Source of the DNA: Gammaproteobacteria bacterium | GTDB lineage: Bacteria > Pseudomonadota > Gammaproteobacteria > GCF-002020875 | DNA length: 51,652 bases | Assembly: GCA_018648825.1 (NCBI GenBank) | Contig: JABGQL010000111.1 | Span: 1-51,652 of the forward strand | Direction: 5' to 3' | In this document: positions 23,519 through 31,203 of the stretch, piece after piece | Position numbering within the stretch: position 1 is the first letter of the stretch | How the letters are laid out: each line of letters begins with the position of its first letter | Made by a program: the position numbers and the translations under genes | The notes under the pieces: generated by a model | Databases searched by the model: none | Told to the model about the DNA's origin: nothing | What the model saw: only the letters and a program-made list of their open reading frames with translations

Positions 23519-23617
23519 ATGGTTAAAATTATTCTACTGCTTGCCGCAGCACTGGCCGTTGGCATTATCATCGCACTGCGCCGTAATCGTAAACTAGACA
23601 AAAAAGATCAAGATTAG
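23519..23617 (+). CDS. Putative 32-residue small membrane protein
   Basis: ATG at 23519 and TAG at 23615-23617 encode MVKIILLLAAALAVGIIIAL followed by RRNRKLDKKDQD: one hydrophobic helix with a basic, charged cytoplasmic tail. It starts 5 bp after the DUF3301 stop, which suggests translational coupling, though no strong ribosome site is present. The composition is that of real small membrane proteins rather than chance sequence. No family is recognised. Confidence 0.5.
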   Translation: MVKIILLLAAALAVGIIIALRRNRKLDKKDQD

Positions 23618-23745
23618 CATTGAGTAAAACTATTGAATATAGTATCATGAATGCAAATACGAATTATGGATAATCGCTGATGCCCTCACCTAGTTCACTC
23701 TTAGCGTATAGAGCATCACCCCCTAACAGATAGGATTTACTGTTT

Positions 23746-24039
23746 ATGTTTTCACAAAATATTAGCTGCGAAGATGCACAGCAACTACTAAAAGAGAGTA
23801 ATGGTCAACTCGTCGATGTACGCACGCCCATGGAGTATGCGCAGGGGTGCCTCCCCGAGGCGGTCAATGTTCCGCTGCAATCCATTCAGACTGCTGCCGA
23901 TGTACTGGACAAACAGCGCCCTGTCATCCTCTACTGTGTTAGTGGTGCGCGCACACGGATGGCGAAGAGCTATCTAGAGTCAATGGGGTTTGAGGATGTG
24001 CATGACCTTGGATCATTCCGCAACTATATGAACTGTTGA
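23746..24039 (+). CDS. Single-domain rhodanese-like sulfurtransferase
   Basis: 97 residues, cytoplasmic. The rhodanese pattern is complete: LVDVRTPMEYAQGCLPEAVNVPL, then the active loop CVSGARTRMA with the catalytic Cys, and a final GFEDVHDLG. It would move sulfane sulfur between thiols or to cyanide. It is monocistronic, followed by a strong terminator. It could handle sulfur from the Sox or Fcc pathway, but general housekeeping is equally likely. Confidence 0.87.
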   Translation: MFSQNISCEDAQQLLKESNGQLVDVRTPMEYAQGCLPEAVNVPLQSIQTAADVLDKQRPVILYCVSGARTRMAKSYLESMGFEDVHDLGSFRNYMNC

Positions 24040-24061
24040 TTACTCAACACTTCAACACCAT

Positions 24062-24101
24062 AAAAAAAGGCGAACCGCTTTATAACGGTTCGCCTTTTTT
24101 T
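24062..24101. terminator. Bidirectional terminator
   Basis: A 16-bp perfect stem (A7-GGCGAACCG paired with CGGTTCGCC-T7, 8-base loop) lies between the rhodanese gene and the convergent panD. Confidence 0.9.
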
Positions 24102-24130
24102 ATGAGGCCCTTTATGAGACAGCAGATCGA

Positions 24131-24511
24131 TTACGCTGCCTGCACTGGAATGGTATTCGCAGTGCGCTTGATGGTGTTGTCATCCGCCAGATAGATCAGA
24201 CGCGGATTAAAACGGGCCGCCTCTGCCTGCTCTAGCGCACCGTAGGCACAAATGATGATGATATGCCCCGGATCAGCCTTATGTGCTGCCGCTCCGTTCA
24301 CAGAGATCACCCCGGAGTGCTCCTCTGCACGAATCGCATAGGTGACAAAACGCTCACCATTGTCGACATTATAGATATGAATCTGCTCATACTCCATAAT
24401 GCCCGAGGCATCTAACAGGGTCCCATCAATTGCACACGACCCCTCATACTCCAGTTCAGAGTGGGTGACCGTGGCGCGGTGTAATTTGGTTTTCAACATG
24501 GTAACTTGCAT
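24131..24511 (-). CDS. panD: Aspartate 1-decarboxylase
   Basis: 126 residues, the usual length. The proenzyme self-cleaves between Gly24 and Ser25 in YEGSCAID to make the pyruvoyl group; the start [17 protein letters not shown] aligns with the E. coli form, which begins four residues before the second Met. It makes beta-alanine from aspartate for pantothenate. It is the last gene of the pcnB-folK-panB-panC-panD operon, 7 bp after panC. Confidence 0.95.
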   Translation of the reverse strand: MQVTMLKTKLHRATVTHSELEYEGSCAIDGTLLDASGIMEYEQIHIYNVDNGERFVTYAIRAEEHSGVISVNGAAAHKADPGHIIIICAYGALEQAEAARFNPRLIYLADDNTIKRTANTIPVQAA

Positions 24512-24518
24512 ATCGTTA

Positions 24519-25370
24519 TTATCTCAGAAAGAGGGAACAATTATCAATTAAACGTGTTGATCCAAGCCGTGCAGCGGCCAAAATAACCATATTTTCACCC
24601 CCTACAGTCGGCAATTCGAGGTTTTGCTGACGAATAGAGAGGTAATCCGGCTCAAAACCCGCCTCTCGCAACTGCTCTTTCCCAGCCTCCTCCAGAGCAA
24701 GAAAGTCGGCTCCCCCCCCTAACAATTGTCGACACATTGACTGCAGCACCCGATTTAACAGAGGGGCAAGCGTCCTCTCTTCGGCAGAGAGGTACCCATT
24801 TCTTGAACTCATCGCCAGCCCATCGGGCTCCCGAAAGGTCGGAATGCCGACAATCTCGACAAAAATATTCAACTCCGCAACCATACGGCGTATCACCAGC
24901 AACTGCTGGTAATCTTTTTCACCAAACAGGGCCAGATCGGGCTGCACCATATTCAATAGCTTGGCCACTACCGTAGCCACACCGATAAAGTGACCGGGGC
25001 GCGAGGCACCACAGAGCTGTTCGGAGACCCCTGGTACCTCAACACGTGTTAAATCAGAACGCCTCCCATCACCATACATCACTGAGTCATTTGGGATAAA
25101 GAGCAGGTCAGCCCCCTCCTGCTCCAACATCTGTCGATCCCGTTCCAGTGTGCGTGGATAAGCATCCAGATCCTCTCCAGCCCCAAACTGGGTAGGGTTG
25201 ACGTAGATAGAGACCACCACCCGCTCAGCCCGCTCTCTGGCCTGTCGCACCAGCTCTAAATGGCCCTGATGGAGATTCCCCATAGTCGGCACAAAGGCGA
25301 CACGTTCACCTGCACTACGAAATGCCTGAACCCGCTGACGCAGTGATGTAATCTGATCACACGACTTCAT
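24519..25370 (-). CDS. panC: Pantothenate synthetase
   Basis: 283 residues. ATP-binding motifs of the family are present: [16 protein letters not shown] (HXGH signature), the KDYQQL loop, and MSSRNGYLS. It joins pantoate and beta-alanine with ATP in the cytoplasm. The start ATG overlaps the panB stop by one base (TAATG), so the two are coupled. The enzymes upstream and downstream supply its two substrates. Confidence 0.96.
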   Translation of the reverse strand: MKSCDQITSLRQRVQAFRSAGERVAFVPTMGNLHQGHLELVRQARERAERVVVSIYVNPTQFGAGEDLDAYPRTLERDRQMLEQEGADLLFIPNDSVMYGDGRRSDLTRVEVPGVSEQLCGASRPGHFIGVATVVAKLLNMVQPDLALFGEKDYQQLLVIRRMVAELNIFVEIVGIPTFREPDGLAMSSRNGYLSAEERTLAPLLNRVLQSMCRQLLGGGADFLALEEAGKEQLREAGFEPDYLSIRQQNLELPTVGGENMVILAAARLGSTRLIDNCSLFLR

Positions 25371-26176
25371 TAGCTAAAGCTCTCCGCCTCCGTGGGGAAC
25401 TGTTTCTGCTGCACTGCAGAGACGTAGGCAGAGAGCGCTTCAGCCACAGAGCCACTCTCCTCCATAAAATTTTTCACAAAACGGGGCACTTGCCCGCCAG
25501 TAATCCCCAACATATCGTAGAGCACCAGCACCTGCCCATCACAACCGACCCCCGCACCGATACCGATCACGGGGATCTGCAGTGCCGCAGTAATCTCTGC
25601 CGCCAACATCGAGGGGACACACTCCAGCACCAGCATAGAGGCCCCCGCCTGCTCCAACGCCACAGCATCGGCAATCATCTGCTGTGCAGTCTCTTTCTCC
25701 CGCCCCTGCACCTTGTACCCCCCAAGGCGATGCACCGACTGAGGCTGCAAGCCTAGATGGGCACAGACTGGAATATTGCGACTCACCAACAGCTCAACAG
25801 TGCCCACCTGATCAGCGCCCCCCTCCAATTTGACCATCTGCGCCCCCCCCTCTTTCATCAAACGCCCTGCATTGCGCAACCCCTCATCAGGAGTGGCATA
25901 ACTCATAAAGGGGAGGTCTGCGAGTAGCAGCGCACGCTTCAGGCCTCGGCCTACCGCCTGTGTGTGGTAGACCATCTCATCCATGGTGACTGGAATGGTG
26001 GTCTCTTTACCTTGAATCACCATCCCCAAAGAGTCTCCCACCAACACCACATCGGTACCCACACCATCCACCTGTTGTGCAAAACTGAAATCATAGGCGG
26101 TGAGCATACTGATCTTCTGCTGCCCTCGCTTCATCTCCATCAAGGTAGAGACGGTTACCCTTTTTTTATCGCTCAT
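25370..26176 (-). CDS. panB: 3-methyl-2-oxobutanoate hydroxymethyltransferase
   Basis: 268 residues. Family motifs include LTAYDFSFA, LVGDSLGMVIQG (metal-binding Asp), a KLEGG segment, LECVPSMLA with the catalytic Glu, and GIGAGVGCDGQVLV. It uses methylene-tetrahydrofolate to make ketopantoate. It overlaps the folK end by 4 bp (ATGA) and panC by one base. Linking folate and pantothenate genes in one operon is common in Gammaproteobacteria. Confidence 0.96.
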   Translation of the reverse strand: MSDKKRVTVSTLMEMKRGQQKISMLTAYDFSFAQQVDGVGTDVVLVGDSLGMVIQGKETTIPVTMDEMVYHTQAVGRGLKRALLLADLPFMSYATPDEGLRNAGRLMKEGGAQMVKLEGGADQVGTVELLVSRNIPVCAHLGLQPQSVHRLGGYKVQGREKETAQQMIADAVALEQAGASMLVLECVPSMLAAEITAALQIPVIGIGAGVGCDGQVLVLYDMLGITGGQVPRFVKNFMEESGSVAEALSAYVSAVQQKQFPTEAESFS

Positions 26177-26655
26177 TCCACAACCCTCTCAATTTCATCA
26201 CAGTTACACCGCTCCACCCACTGCCCTAGCTCCCCCTGCCCCGGAATCTCCTGCATATCCCCCAGAACTTCCTGCATCGGCAACAGCACAAAACTGCGCT
26301 CCGTAATACCGGGGTGAGGCACCTGCAGCCGCGGATGGTCAATAGATTGATCTCCATAGAGTAGCAGGTCAAGGTCCAGCGTTCGCTCTCCCCAGTGCCG
26401 CTTTCGTTCTCGCCCCTGCTGCTGCTCGATTTGCTGCAGTTGATCCAACAATTCCAGAGGCTCCAACACCGTCTCTATTACTGCCACCGCATTGATATAG
26501 TCTGGCTGATCCTGCGGCCCCATCGGTGGAGAGCGATAAAGAGACGAAGCCTTGACCACTCCCTCCTCAGCAATCGCCCTCAAGGCATCCAGCGCCTGCC
26601 GCAGTTGTCGCTCAGGCTGCTGTAAGTTGCTACCCAAGCCAACCACAGCTCGCAC
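26173..26655 (-). CDS. folK: 2-amino-4-hydroxy-6-hydroxymethyldihydropteridine pyrophosphokinase
   Basis: 160 residues from a GTG at 26655 that overlaps the pcnB stop (TAGTG). A longer in-frame form would overlap pcnB by 130 bp and adds residues unlike the family, so the GTG is preferred. Motifs: VGLGSNLQQPE, SLYRSPPMGPQDQPDYINAV, and RHWGERTLDLDLLLYGD with the two metal Asp. It transfers pyrophosphate from ATP to the pterin in folate synthesis. Confidence 0.94.
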   Translation of the reverse strand: MRAVVGLGSNLQQPERQLRQALDALRAIAEEGVVKASSLYRSPPMGPQDQPDYINAVAVIETVLEPLELLDQLQQIEQQQGRERKRHWGERTLDLDLLLYGDQSIDHPRLQVPHPGITERSFVLLPMQEVLGDMQEIPGQGELGQWVERCNCDEIERVVE

Positions 26656-28100
26656 TACTCCGTTGCCTGTACCGCAGGCTTCTTGCGGCGACGGCGACGC
26701 TTCTTGCGCGGCTTGCCTTCCCCCTTGACACTGCTTGACATCTTCTCTCGCTCCGAGGCATTCACCTCTTGGAAGTCTGTCCACCACTGCGCCAGCTCCT
26801 CATCAACCTCCCCTACCTCTGCACGCAGCAAAAGGAAGTCATAGGCGGCACGAAAGCGGGGAGTCTCCATAAAGCGGTAGGGTTGACGGCCACCACGGCG
26901 CTGGAAGCGGGGCTGCAGCTCCCAAATCTCCTGTGCCATAATAGCGAAGCGTTTTGGCATCGACAGGCTCTTGCGCTGCTGACGCAACACATCTTGCCCT
27001 GCACGGTGCAGTCGCACATTTTCTGGCAGACGCTGCCCCGTCTCGTGATGCGTATCCTGAGAGGCCTCTGCCCGCTGCCGCACCAGCTCCCACAATAGCG
27101 AAGCGATCAAGAAGGCGGGGGTAATGGGCTTACCCTCAGCTACACGGTGGTCGGTATTCTCCAACGCACGCATCAGGAAAGTGTGTGGAAAATTCCCCTC
27201 CTCCTCTGCAAGCACCTTATCGGTCATTGGGAAGAGATAGCGAAACAGGTCATAGTGGCGTAGACGCTCAAAGGTCTCCAACGCCTGCCCCGCTTGGAAC
27301 ATCTTCAGAAACTCCTCATAGAGACGCGCTTGAGGAATCTGCTCCAACAAGTTACCCAGTGGGCGAATGGGTGCCTCGGTCTGCTTCTCAATCTGGAAAC
27401 CCAGCTTGACTGCAAAACGCACCGCACGCAGCATACGTACCGGATCTTCTCGAAAACGCTGTTCTGGATCACCAATCAAGCGGATCTGCCCCTGCTCTAG
27501 ATCCGCAACCCCACCGGTATAGTCCACCACCGAGAAGCCGTCGATATTGTAGTAGAGCGCATTGATGGTAAAGTCGCGGCGCCATGCATCCTCCTCCAAC
27601 GTACCATACTGGTTATCGCGCAGAATCATTCCATCTTCAGTCTGTTTTTGATCGCTTTGGCTGCTCTCTTGCCCCGAGCGGAAGGTGGCCACTTCAATAA
27701 TCTCACGACCAAAGTGGACATGGGCCAGGCGGAAACGGCGGCCAATCAGGCGGCAGTTACGAAACACCTCCTTCACCTCTTCCGGTGTCGCGCTGGTGGC
27801 CACATCAAAATCTTTCGGCTCACGCTCCAGCATCAGGTCACGTACCCCCCCCCCCACCAGAAAGGACTCATAACCAGCCTGATTCAGCCGATTCAAAACC
27901 TTAACTGCGTTACGGCTCATCTGCCTACGAGAGATGGGGTGTTCTGAGCGAGAGAAAACCAGTGGCTCATCACCATTACGATGCGCTGTAGTCTGCTTAG
28001 GCGCTGAGGAGAAGAGTCGCTTCAGCCAACCTTTCGCCCCACCTTCACTTCTTTTGTTATCCCCTTTTTCAGCAGGACTTTTCTTTCCAAGTTTTTTCAT
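26655..28100 (-). CDS. pcnB: Poly(A) polymerase I
   Basis: 481 residues. The nucleotidyltransferase core has FLVGGGVRDLML, then EPKDFDVATSA with the catalytic Asp pair, and RRDFTINAL and RLIGDPEQRFREDPVRMLRAVRF of the family. The C-terminus is very basic (RKKRRRRRKK), as in E. coli PcnB. It adds poly(A) to RNA 3' ends and promotes decay. The GGG of the signature is coded by an 11-base G run (27845-27855), a possible slippage site; the frame is intact here. It starts the folK-pan operon and lies divergent from tRNA-Glu. Confidence 0.95.
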   Translation of the reverse strand: MKKLGKKSPAEKGDNKRSEGGAKGWLKRLFSSAPKQTTAHRNGDEPLVFSRSEHPISRRQMSRNAVKVLNRLNQAGYESFLVGGGVRDLMLEREPKDFDVATSATPEEVKEVFRNCRLIGRRFRLAHVHFGREIIEVATFRSGQESSQSDQKQTEDGMILRDNQYGTLEEDAWRRDFTINALYYNIDGFSVVDYTGGVADLEQGQIRLIGDPEQRFREDPVRMLRAVRFAVKLGFQIEKQTEAPIRPLGNLLEQIPQARLYEEFLKMFQAGQALETFERLRHYDLFRYLFPMTDKVLAEEEGNFPHTFLMRALENTDHRVAEGKPITPAFLIASLLWELVRQRAEASQDTHHETGQRLPENVRLHRAGQDVLRQQRKSLSMPKRFAIMAQEIWELQPRFQRRGGRQPYRFMETPRFRAAYDFLLLRAEVGEVDEELAQWWTDFQEVNASEREKMSSSVKGEGKPRKKRRRRRKKPAVQATE

Positions 28101-28109
28101 AATTGCGTA

Positions 28110-28138
28110 TTGTACTTGTTTTATCGCCGTGGCAGAAT
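28110..28138 (+). promoter_or_regulatory. Probable promoter of tRNA-Glu
   Basis: TTGTAC (28110-28115) and CAGAAT (28133-28138) are spaced by 17 bases, giving a sigma-70-like promoter about 28 bp before the tRNA. Confidence 0.4.
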
Positions 28139-28166
28139 ACGCACCGCTTGGTTATTCACGAGCTGT

Positions 28167-28241
28167 GCTCTCTTCGTCTAGCGGTTAGGACGCTGGCCTC
28201 TCACGCCGGTAACAGGGGTTCGATTCCCCTAGGGAGTACCA
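28167..28241 (+). tRNA. tRNA-Glu (anticodon CUC)
   Basis: A 75-base cloverleaf: acceptor GCTCTCT with AGGGAGT, D-arm GTCTAGCGGTTAGGAC, anticodon loop CTCTCAC (CTC at positions 34-36), T-arm GGGGTTCGATTCCCC, and an encoded 3' ACCA. It closely follows the bacterial tRNA-Glu pattern. It decodes GAG. There are two wobble pairs in the acceptor stem (G1-U72 and U5-G68). Confidence 0.93.
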
Positions 28242-28286
28242 ACTATAAAAGTGATTGAGTTATTACAAGTCGCAACAGTCAACACC

Positions 28287-28322
28287 AACCCGCTTCCTTT
28301 TTAATGAGTTAGCGGGTTTTTT
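28287..28322 (+). terminator. Terminator after tRNA-Glu
   Basis: AACCCGCT (28287-28294) pairs with AGCGGGTT (28311-28318), 16-base loop, with a T run directly after. Confidence 0.75.
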
Positions 28323-28502
28323 GTGCTTGTATTAAACCCGTCACACACCACATACTCAATCTCAATTCCATGCAGTCTACAGAAGATGTAGCGAACTGCT
28401 TGCGGCAAGAGTGGGCTATTTACAGCTCCTACCCCCTCTCCCTGTAAGAGGAAGGGAGCAAACTACAGTACACAAACAAAAAACCCGCACTACAATAGAG
28501 GT

Positions 28503-28727
28503 ATGGATAGCGTATCACTCAGCAGCACAGGCAACTCCCCCTACTCTGTAGAGGCAACTGCCGTAAAATCCCGTGAGGCACGAGAGGCGTTTGCCGCCCT
28601 CTCTAACGAGATCGCTCAAGAGAACAAGCAAAAATCAGAAGCCCGCTCCTCAGAGGCTGCAGCAGAGAGAAAGGCACGCTCCGCACAACTCCAAGCCTCT
28701 GGCAGCAATATCAACACCTACGCTTAA
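28503..28727 (+). CDS. Small charged hypothetical protein
   Basis: 74 residues, cytoplasmic, without membrane segment. A Ser-rich N-terminus is followed by a helical, charged middle (about 22-65: REAREAFAALSNEIAQENKQ) with many Ala, Glu, Lys and Arg. GAGG lies only two bases before the ATG, so the ribosome site is not ideal. It is followed by a 9-10 bp hairpin (28744-28765), which supports a real transcript. No family recognised. Confidence 0.5.
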   Translation: MDSVSLSSTGNSPYSVEATAVKSREAREAFAALSNEIAQENKQKSEARSSEAAAERKARSAQLQASGSNINTYA

Positions 28728-28743
28728 CCCTTGCCAACCTTCT

Positions 28744-28765
28744 AGACAGATAACTTTATCTGTCT
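28744..28765 (+). other. Hairpin after the small hypothetical gene
   Basis: AGACAGATAA pairs with TTATCTGTCT around a two-base loop, 17 bp after the stop. The following TCTTCTC is T-rich but not a clear T run, so termination is uncertain. Confidence 0.45.
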
Positions 28766-28821
28766 TCTCAAACCCTTACAGCACCCTACAGCATGCACAG
28801 CTGTCTATTTTTGGCCTTTTG

Positions 28822-28830
28822 TGCTAGAAT
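28822..28830 (+). promoter_or_regulatory. Extended -10 promoter of the FrdBA-NuoF-like operon
   Basis: TGCTAGAAT fits TGN-TATAAT with one change and lies 101 bp before the start. A hairpin (AACCCC with GGGGTT, 28853-28870) would lie in the leader and may have a regulatory role. No FNR-type box is present. Confidence 0.4.
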
Positions 28831-28930
28831 GCCGCCCCCTTTCGATTTCGATAACCCCATTCTGGGGGTTGAGAAGAAGCTCAAAGAGACCGTATAAAGA
28901 GCCGCAGAAATCCCCAAAGGAAGCCCAGGA

Positions 28931-29569
28931 ATGAGTATCCAAAGAAGCAAAGTAGAAGTTACCATCAACGGAAAGCAGATCCGTGTCCCCTCGACACTCT
29001 CTGTTATTCAAGCACTCTGGCACGCTGGTTATCCACGTGTGCAGGGTGTCGGCTGCCTGGAGGGGGTCTGCGGCTCCTGTCGGGTACTGGTGCGTCGCGC
29101 TGATGTGGATGGCGTATCCATGGAGATGGGGTGCCAAACATTGGTTGAAGAGGGGATGGAGGTGATGTTCTTGGTCTTCCCCTCCCCCTCCCAGCACAGC
29201 TATAACCTGGAGCAGATCCCCAACTCATGGGAGGTACAGACTGAATTTCACAAGGTTTTTCCTGAGGCACAACAGTGTCGCAGTTGCCACGGCTGCACCA
29301 CGGTCTGCCCCAAGGATATTGATGTAGAGAAAGGGGTCGAACTGGCCGTAAAGGGGCGCTTTAAAGAGGCGGGAGATCTATTCATAGAGTGCATCATGTG
29401 TGATCTCTGTATGACGGGTTGCCCAGAGCAGATCGCCCCCAACCGGGTTGGACTCTTCGCCCGCCGGGTCACCGCCTACTTCCATTCACGCCCCTCTAAT
29501 CTGATCAACCGACTGGAGAAGATCCGTCGAGGAGAGCTCGCCATCAACAAAGAGGGGGGTGAATCATGA
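28931..29569 (+). CDS. Fumarate reductase/succinate dehydrogenase-like iron-sulfur subunit
   Basis: 212 residues, cytoplasmic. An N-terminal ferredoxin domain has C42, C47, C50 and C68 for a 2Fe-2S cluster (GCLEGVCGSC). Two CXXCXXCXXXCP motifs follow (C116-C126 and C154-C164) and should hold two 4Fe-4S clusters; canonical SdhB/FrdB instead has one 4Fe-4S and one 3Fe-4S. The protein is a little shorter than E. coli FrdB. It overlaps the flavoprotein gene by 4 bp (ATGA), so the two are coupled. It would carry electrons between the NuoF-like subunit and the flavoprotein. No membrane anchor gene is present. Confidence 0.85.
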   Translation: MSIQRSKVEVTINGKQIRVPSTLSVIQALWHAGYPRVQGVGCLEGVCGSCRVLVRRADVDGVSMEMGCQTLVEEGMEVMFLVFPSPSQHSYNLEQIPNSWEVQTEFHKVFPEAQQCRSCHGCTTVCPKDIDVEKGVELAVKGRFKEAGDLFIECIMCDLCMTGCPEQIAPNRVGLFARRVTAYFHSRPSNLINRLEKIRRGELAINKEGGES

Positions 29570-31203
29570 ATAAAACCACACCCAATGGCATCAGCTACCG
29601 AGAGGCGTTGGACAATTACCAAGCCAATCGTGAACTCCCACTCCCCGAACCTGCACTGGAAAATCGTCAACTACTAAACCACTTTCACCCAGACTATATT
29701 GAGGAGTCCCGCGCCACCCTGCAGATCGGCCCCAATAAAGGAGACCCTTGCCATAAACAGCTGGCCCAGCTGTTACAGTCTGATTCTCGCATCAATGAGG
29801 CCGACCTTGCGGGTGCTGCAACCGTTAAAACCGATGTATTGGTGATTGGAGGCGGGGGTGCGGGCTGTGCCGCTGCGCTGATTGCGCAACAGCAGGGGGC
29901 AAAAGTGATTCTTGCAACCAAGCTGCGCCTCGGAGACAGCAACACCATCATGGCCGAGGGCGGCATTCAGGCCTCAATCAACAAAGGGGACTCTCCACAG
30001 ACCCACTTTGATGACACCCTGAAGGCGGGGCATCACCACTCCGACCCCAATCTGGTCGCTAAGCTGGCACTGGATGGCCCTGATGTAATCCGCTGGCTGA
30101 TCCAGCAGGGGATGCAGTTTGATCTGGATGAGTTTGGTGATCTGTTAACCCGCCGTGCTGGCGGCACCTCAGCAGAGCGTATCTGTTTCTACCGCGACTA
30201 CACCGGACTAGAGATGATGCGGGTACTGCGCGAAGCGGTCTATAACAGCGGTGTTGAGGTGTGGAACTACTCACCCACTGTAGAGCTACTGAGTGATGAC
30301 ATGGGCGGCTGTTCCGGCGCTGTACTCTCCTCATTGAAAGACCGCAAATACATTCAGGTTAGCGCTAAGACCGTGATTCTTGCGACAGGTGGCATTGGTC
30401 GTATGCACCTCAACACCTTCCCCACCTCCAACCACTTTGGTGCAACCGGAGATGGGTTGGTACTCGCCTACCGTTTGGGTGCCGCACTGCGCGACCTCGA
30501 CTCCTTCCAGTACCACCCCACGGGCCTTGCCCACCCCTACCATCTGGCTGGCACACTGATCACCGAAGGGGTGCGCTCTAATGGCACCTACCTACTGAAC
30601 GGCAAAGGGGAGCGCTTCACCGATGAACTACAGGCGCGAGATATCGTTGCCGCCTCGATCATCCGTGAATGTCAGGAGGGGCGCGGCATCGTCACCGAAG
30701 ATCATCAGGCGGGTGTCTGGCTCGACACCCCCGGACTGGAGCTACGCCACCCCGGCCTGTTACAGCAGAAATTCCCCAAGCTGATGCATCTAGGGAAGAA
30801 AACCGGAACCGACCTGACTCAGAAACCGATGCTGATCTACCCTACACTCCACTACCAGAACGGTGGCGTGGTGATCAATGAAAACGGTGAGACCTCTATC
30901 CCCGGACTTGTTTGCGTGGGCGAGGTAGCCGGTGGCATCCATGGCAAAAATCGACTGATGGGTAATGCACTGCTGGAGATCATCAGCTTTGGTCGCCGTG
31001 CAGGGCTGGTTGCAGCGGAACGACGTAAAAACAAACGCAGTAGCCAACTCTCAATTGAACACCTCAACCAGCTACGCCGTGAACTGACCCACAGCAACCT
31101 CTCTCTCGATTGTGAAGGCCCGCTGCTGTTCCCTGAGTACGCCAAGTTCGATCTCGACTCCGACTACATTGGACTGCACCGCAACCGCAGGAGCCACTCA
31201 TGA
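29566..31203 (+). CDS. Fumarate reductase/succinate dehydrogenase-like flavoprotein
   Basis: 545 residues. An unusual N-terminal extension of about 85 residues precedes the FAD motif VLVIGGGGAG (about 91-100). Family active-site parts are present: TDELQARDIV with the catalytic Arg, QYHPTGLAHPYHLAGTLITEG, and LHYQNGGV. At the place of the His that binds FAD covalently in E. coli FrdA it has N126 (DSNTIMAEGG), as in soluble fumarate reductases and L-aspartate oxidase, so FAD is probably not covalent. No twin-Arg signal is seen. It overlaps both neighbours by 4 bp. Fumarate reduction is the likely reaction, but the direction is inferred. Confidence 0.85.
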   Translation: MNKTTPNGISYREALDNYQANRELPLPEPALENRQLLNHFHPDYIEESRATLQIGPNKGDPCHKQLAQLLQSDSRINEADLAGAATVKTDVLVIGGGGAGCAAALIAQQQGAKVILATKLRLGDSNTIMAEGGIQASINKGDSPQTHFDDTLKAGHHHSDPNLVAKLALDGPDVIRWLIQQGMQFDLDEFGDLLTRRAGGTSAERICFYRDYTGLEMMRVLREAVYNSGVEVWNYSPTVELLSDDMGGCSGAVLSSLKDRKYIQVSAKTVILATGGIGRMHLNTFPTSNHFGATGDGLVLAYRLGAALRDLDSFQYHPTGLAHPYHLAGTLITEGVRSNGTYLLNGKGERFTDELQARDIVAASIIRECQEGRGIVTEDHQAGVWLDTPGLELRHPGLLQQKFPKLMHLGKKTGTDLTQKPMLIYPTLHYQNGGVVINENGETSIPGLVCVGEVAGGIHGKNRLMGNALLEIISFGRRAGLVAAERRKNKRSSQLSIEHLNQLRRELTHSNLSLDCEGPLLFPEYAKFDLDSDYIGLHRNRRSHS

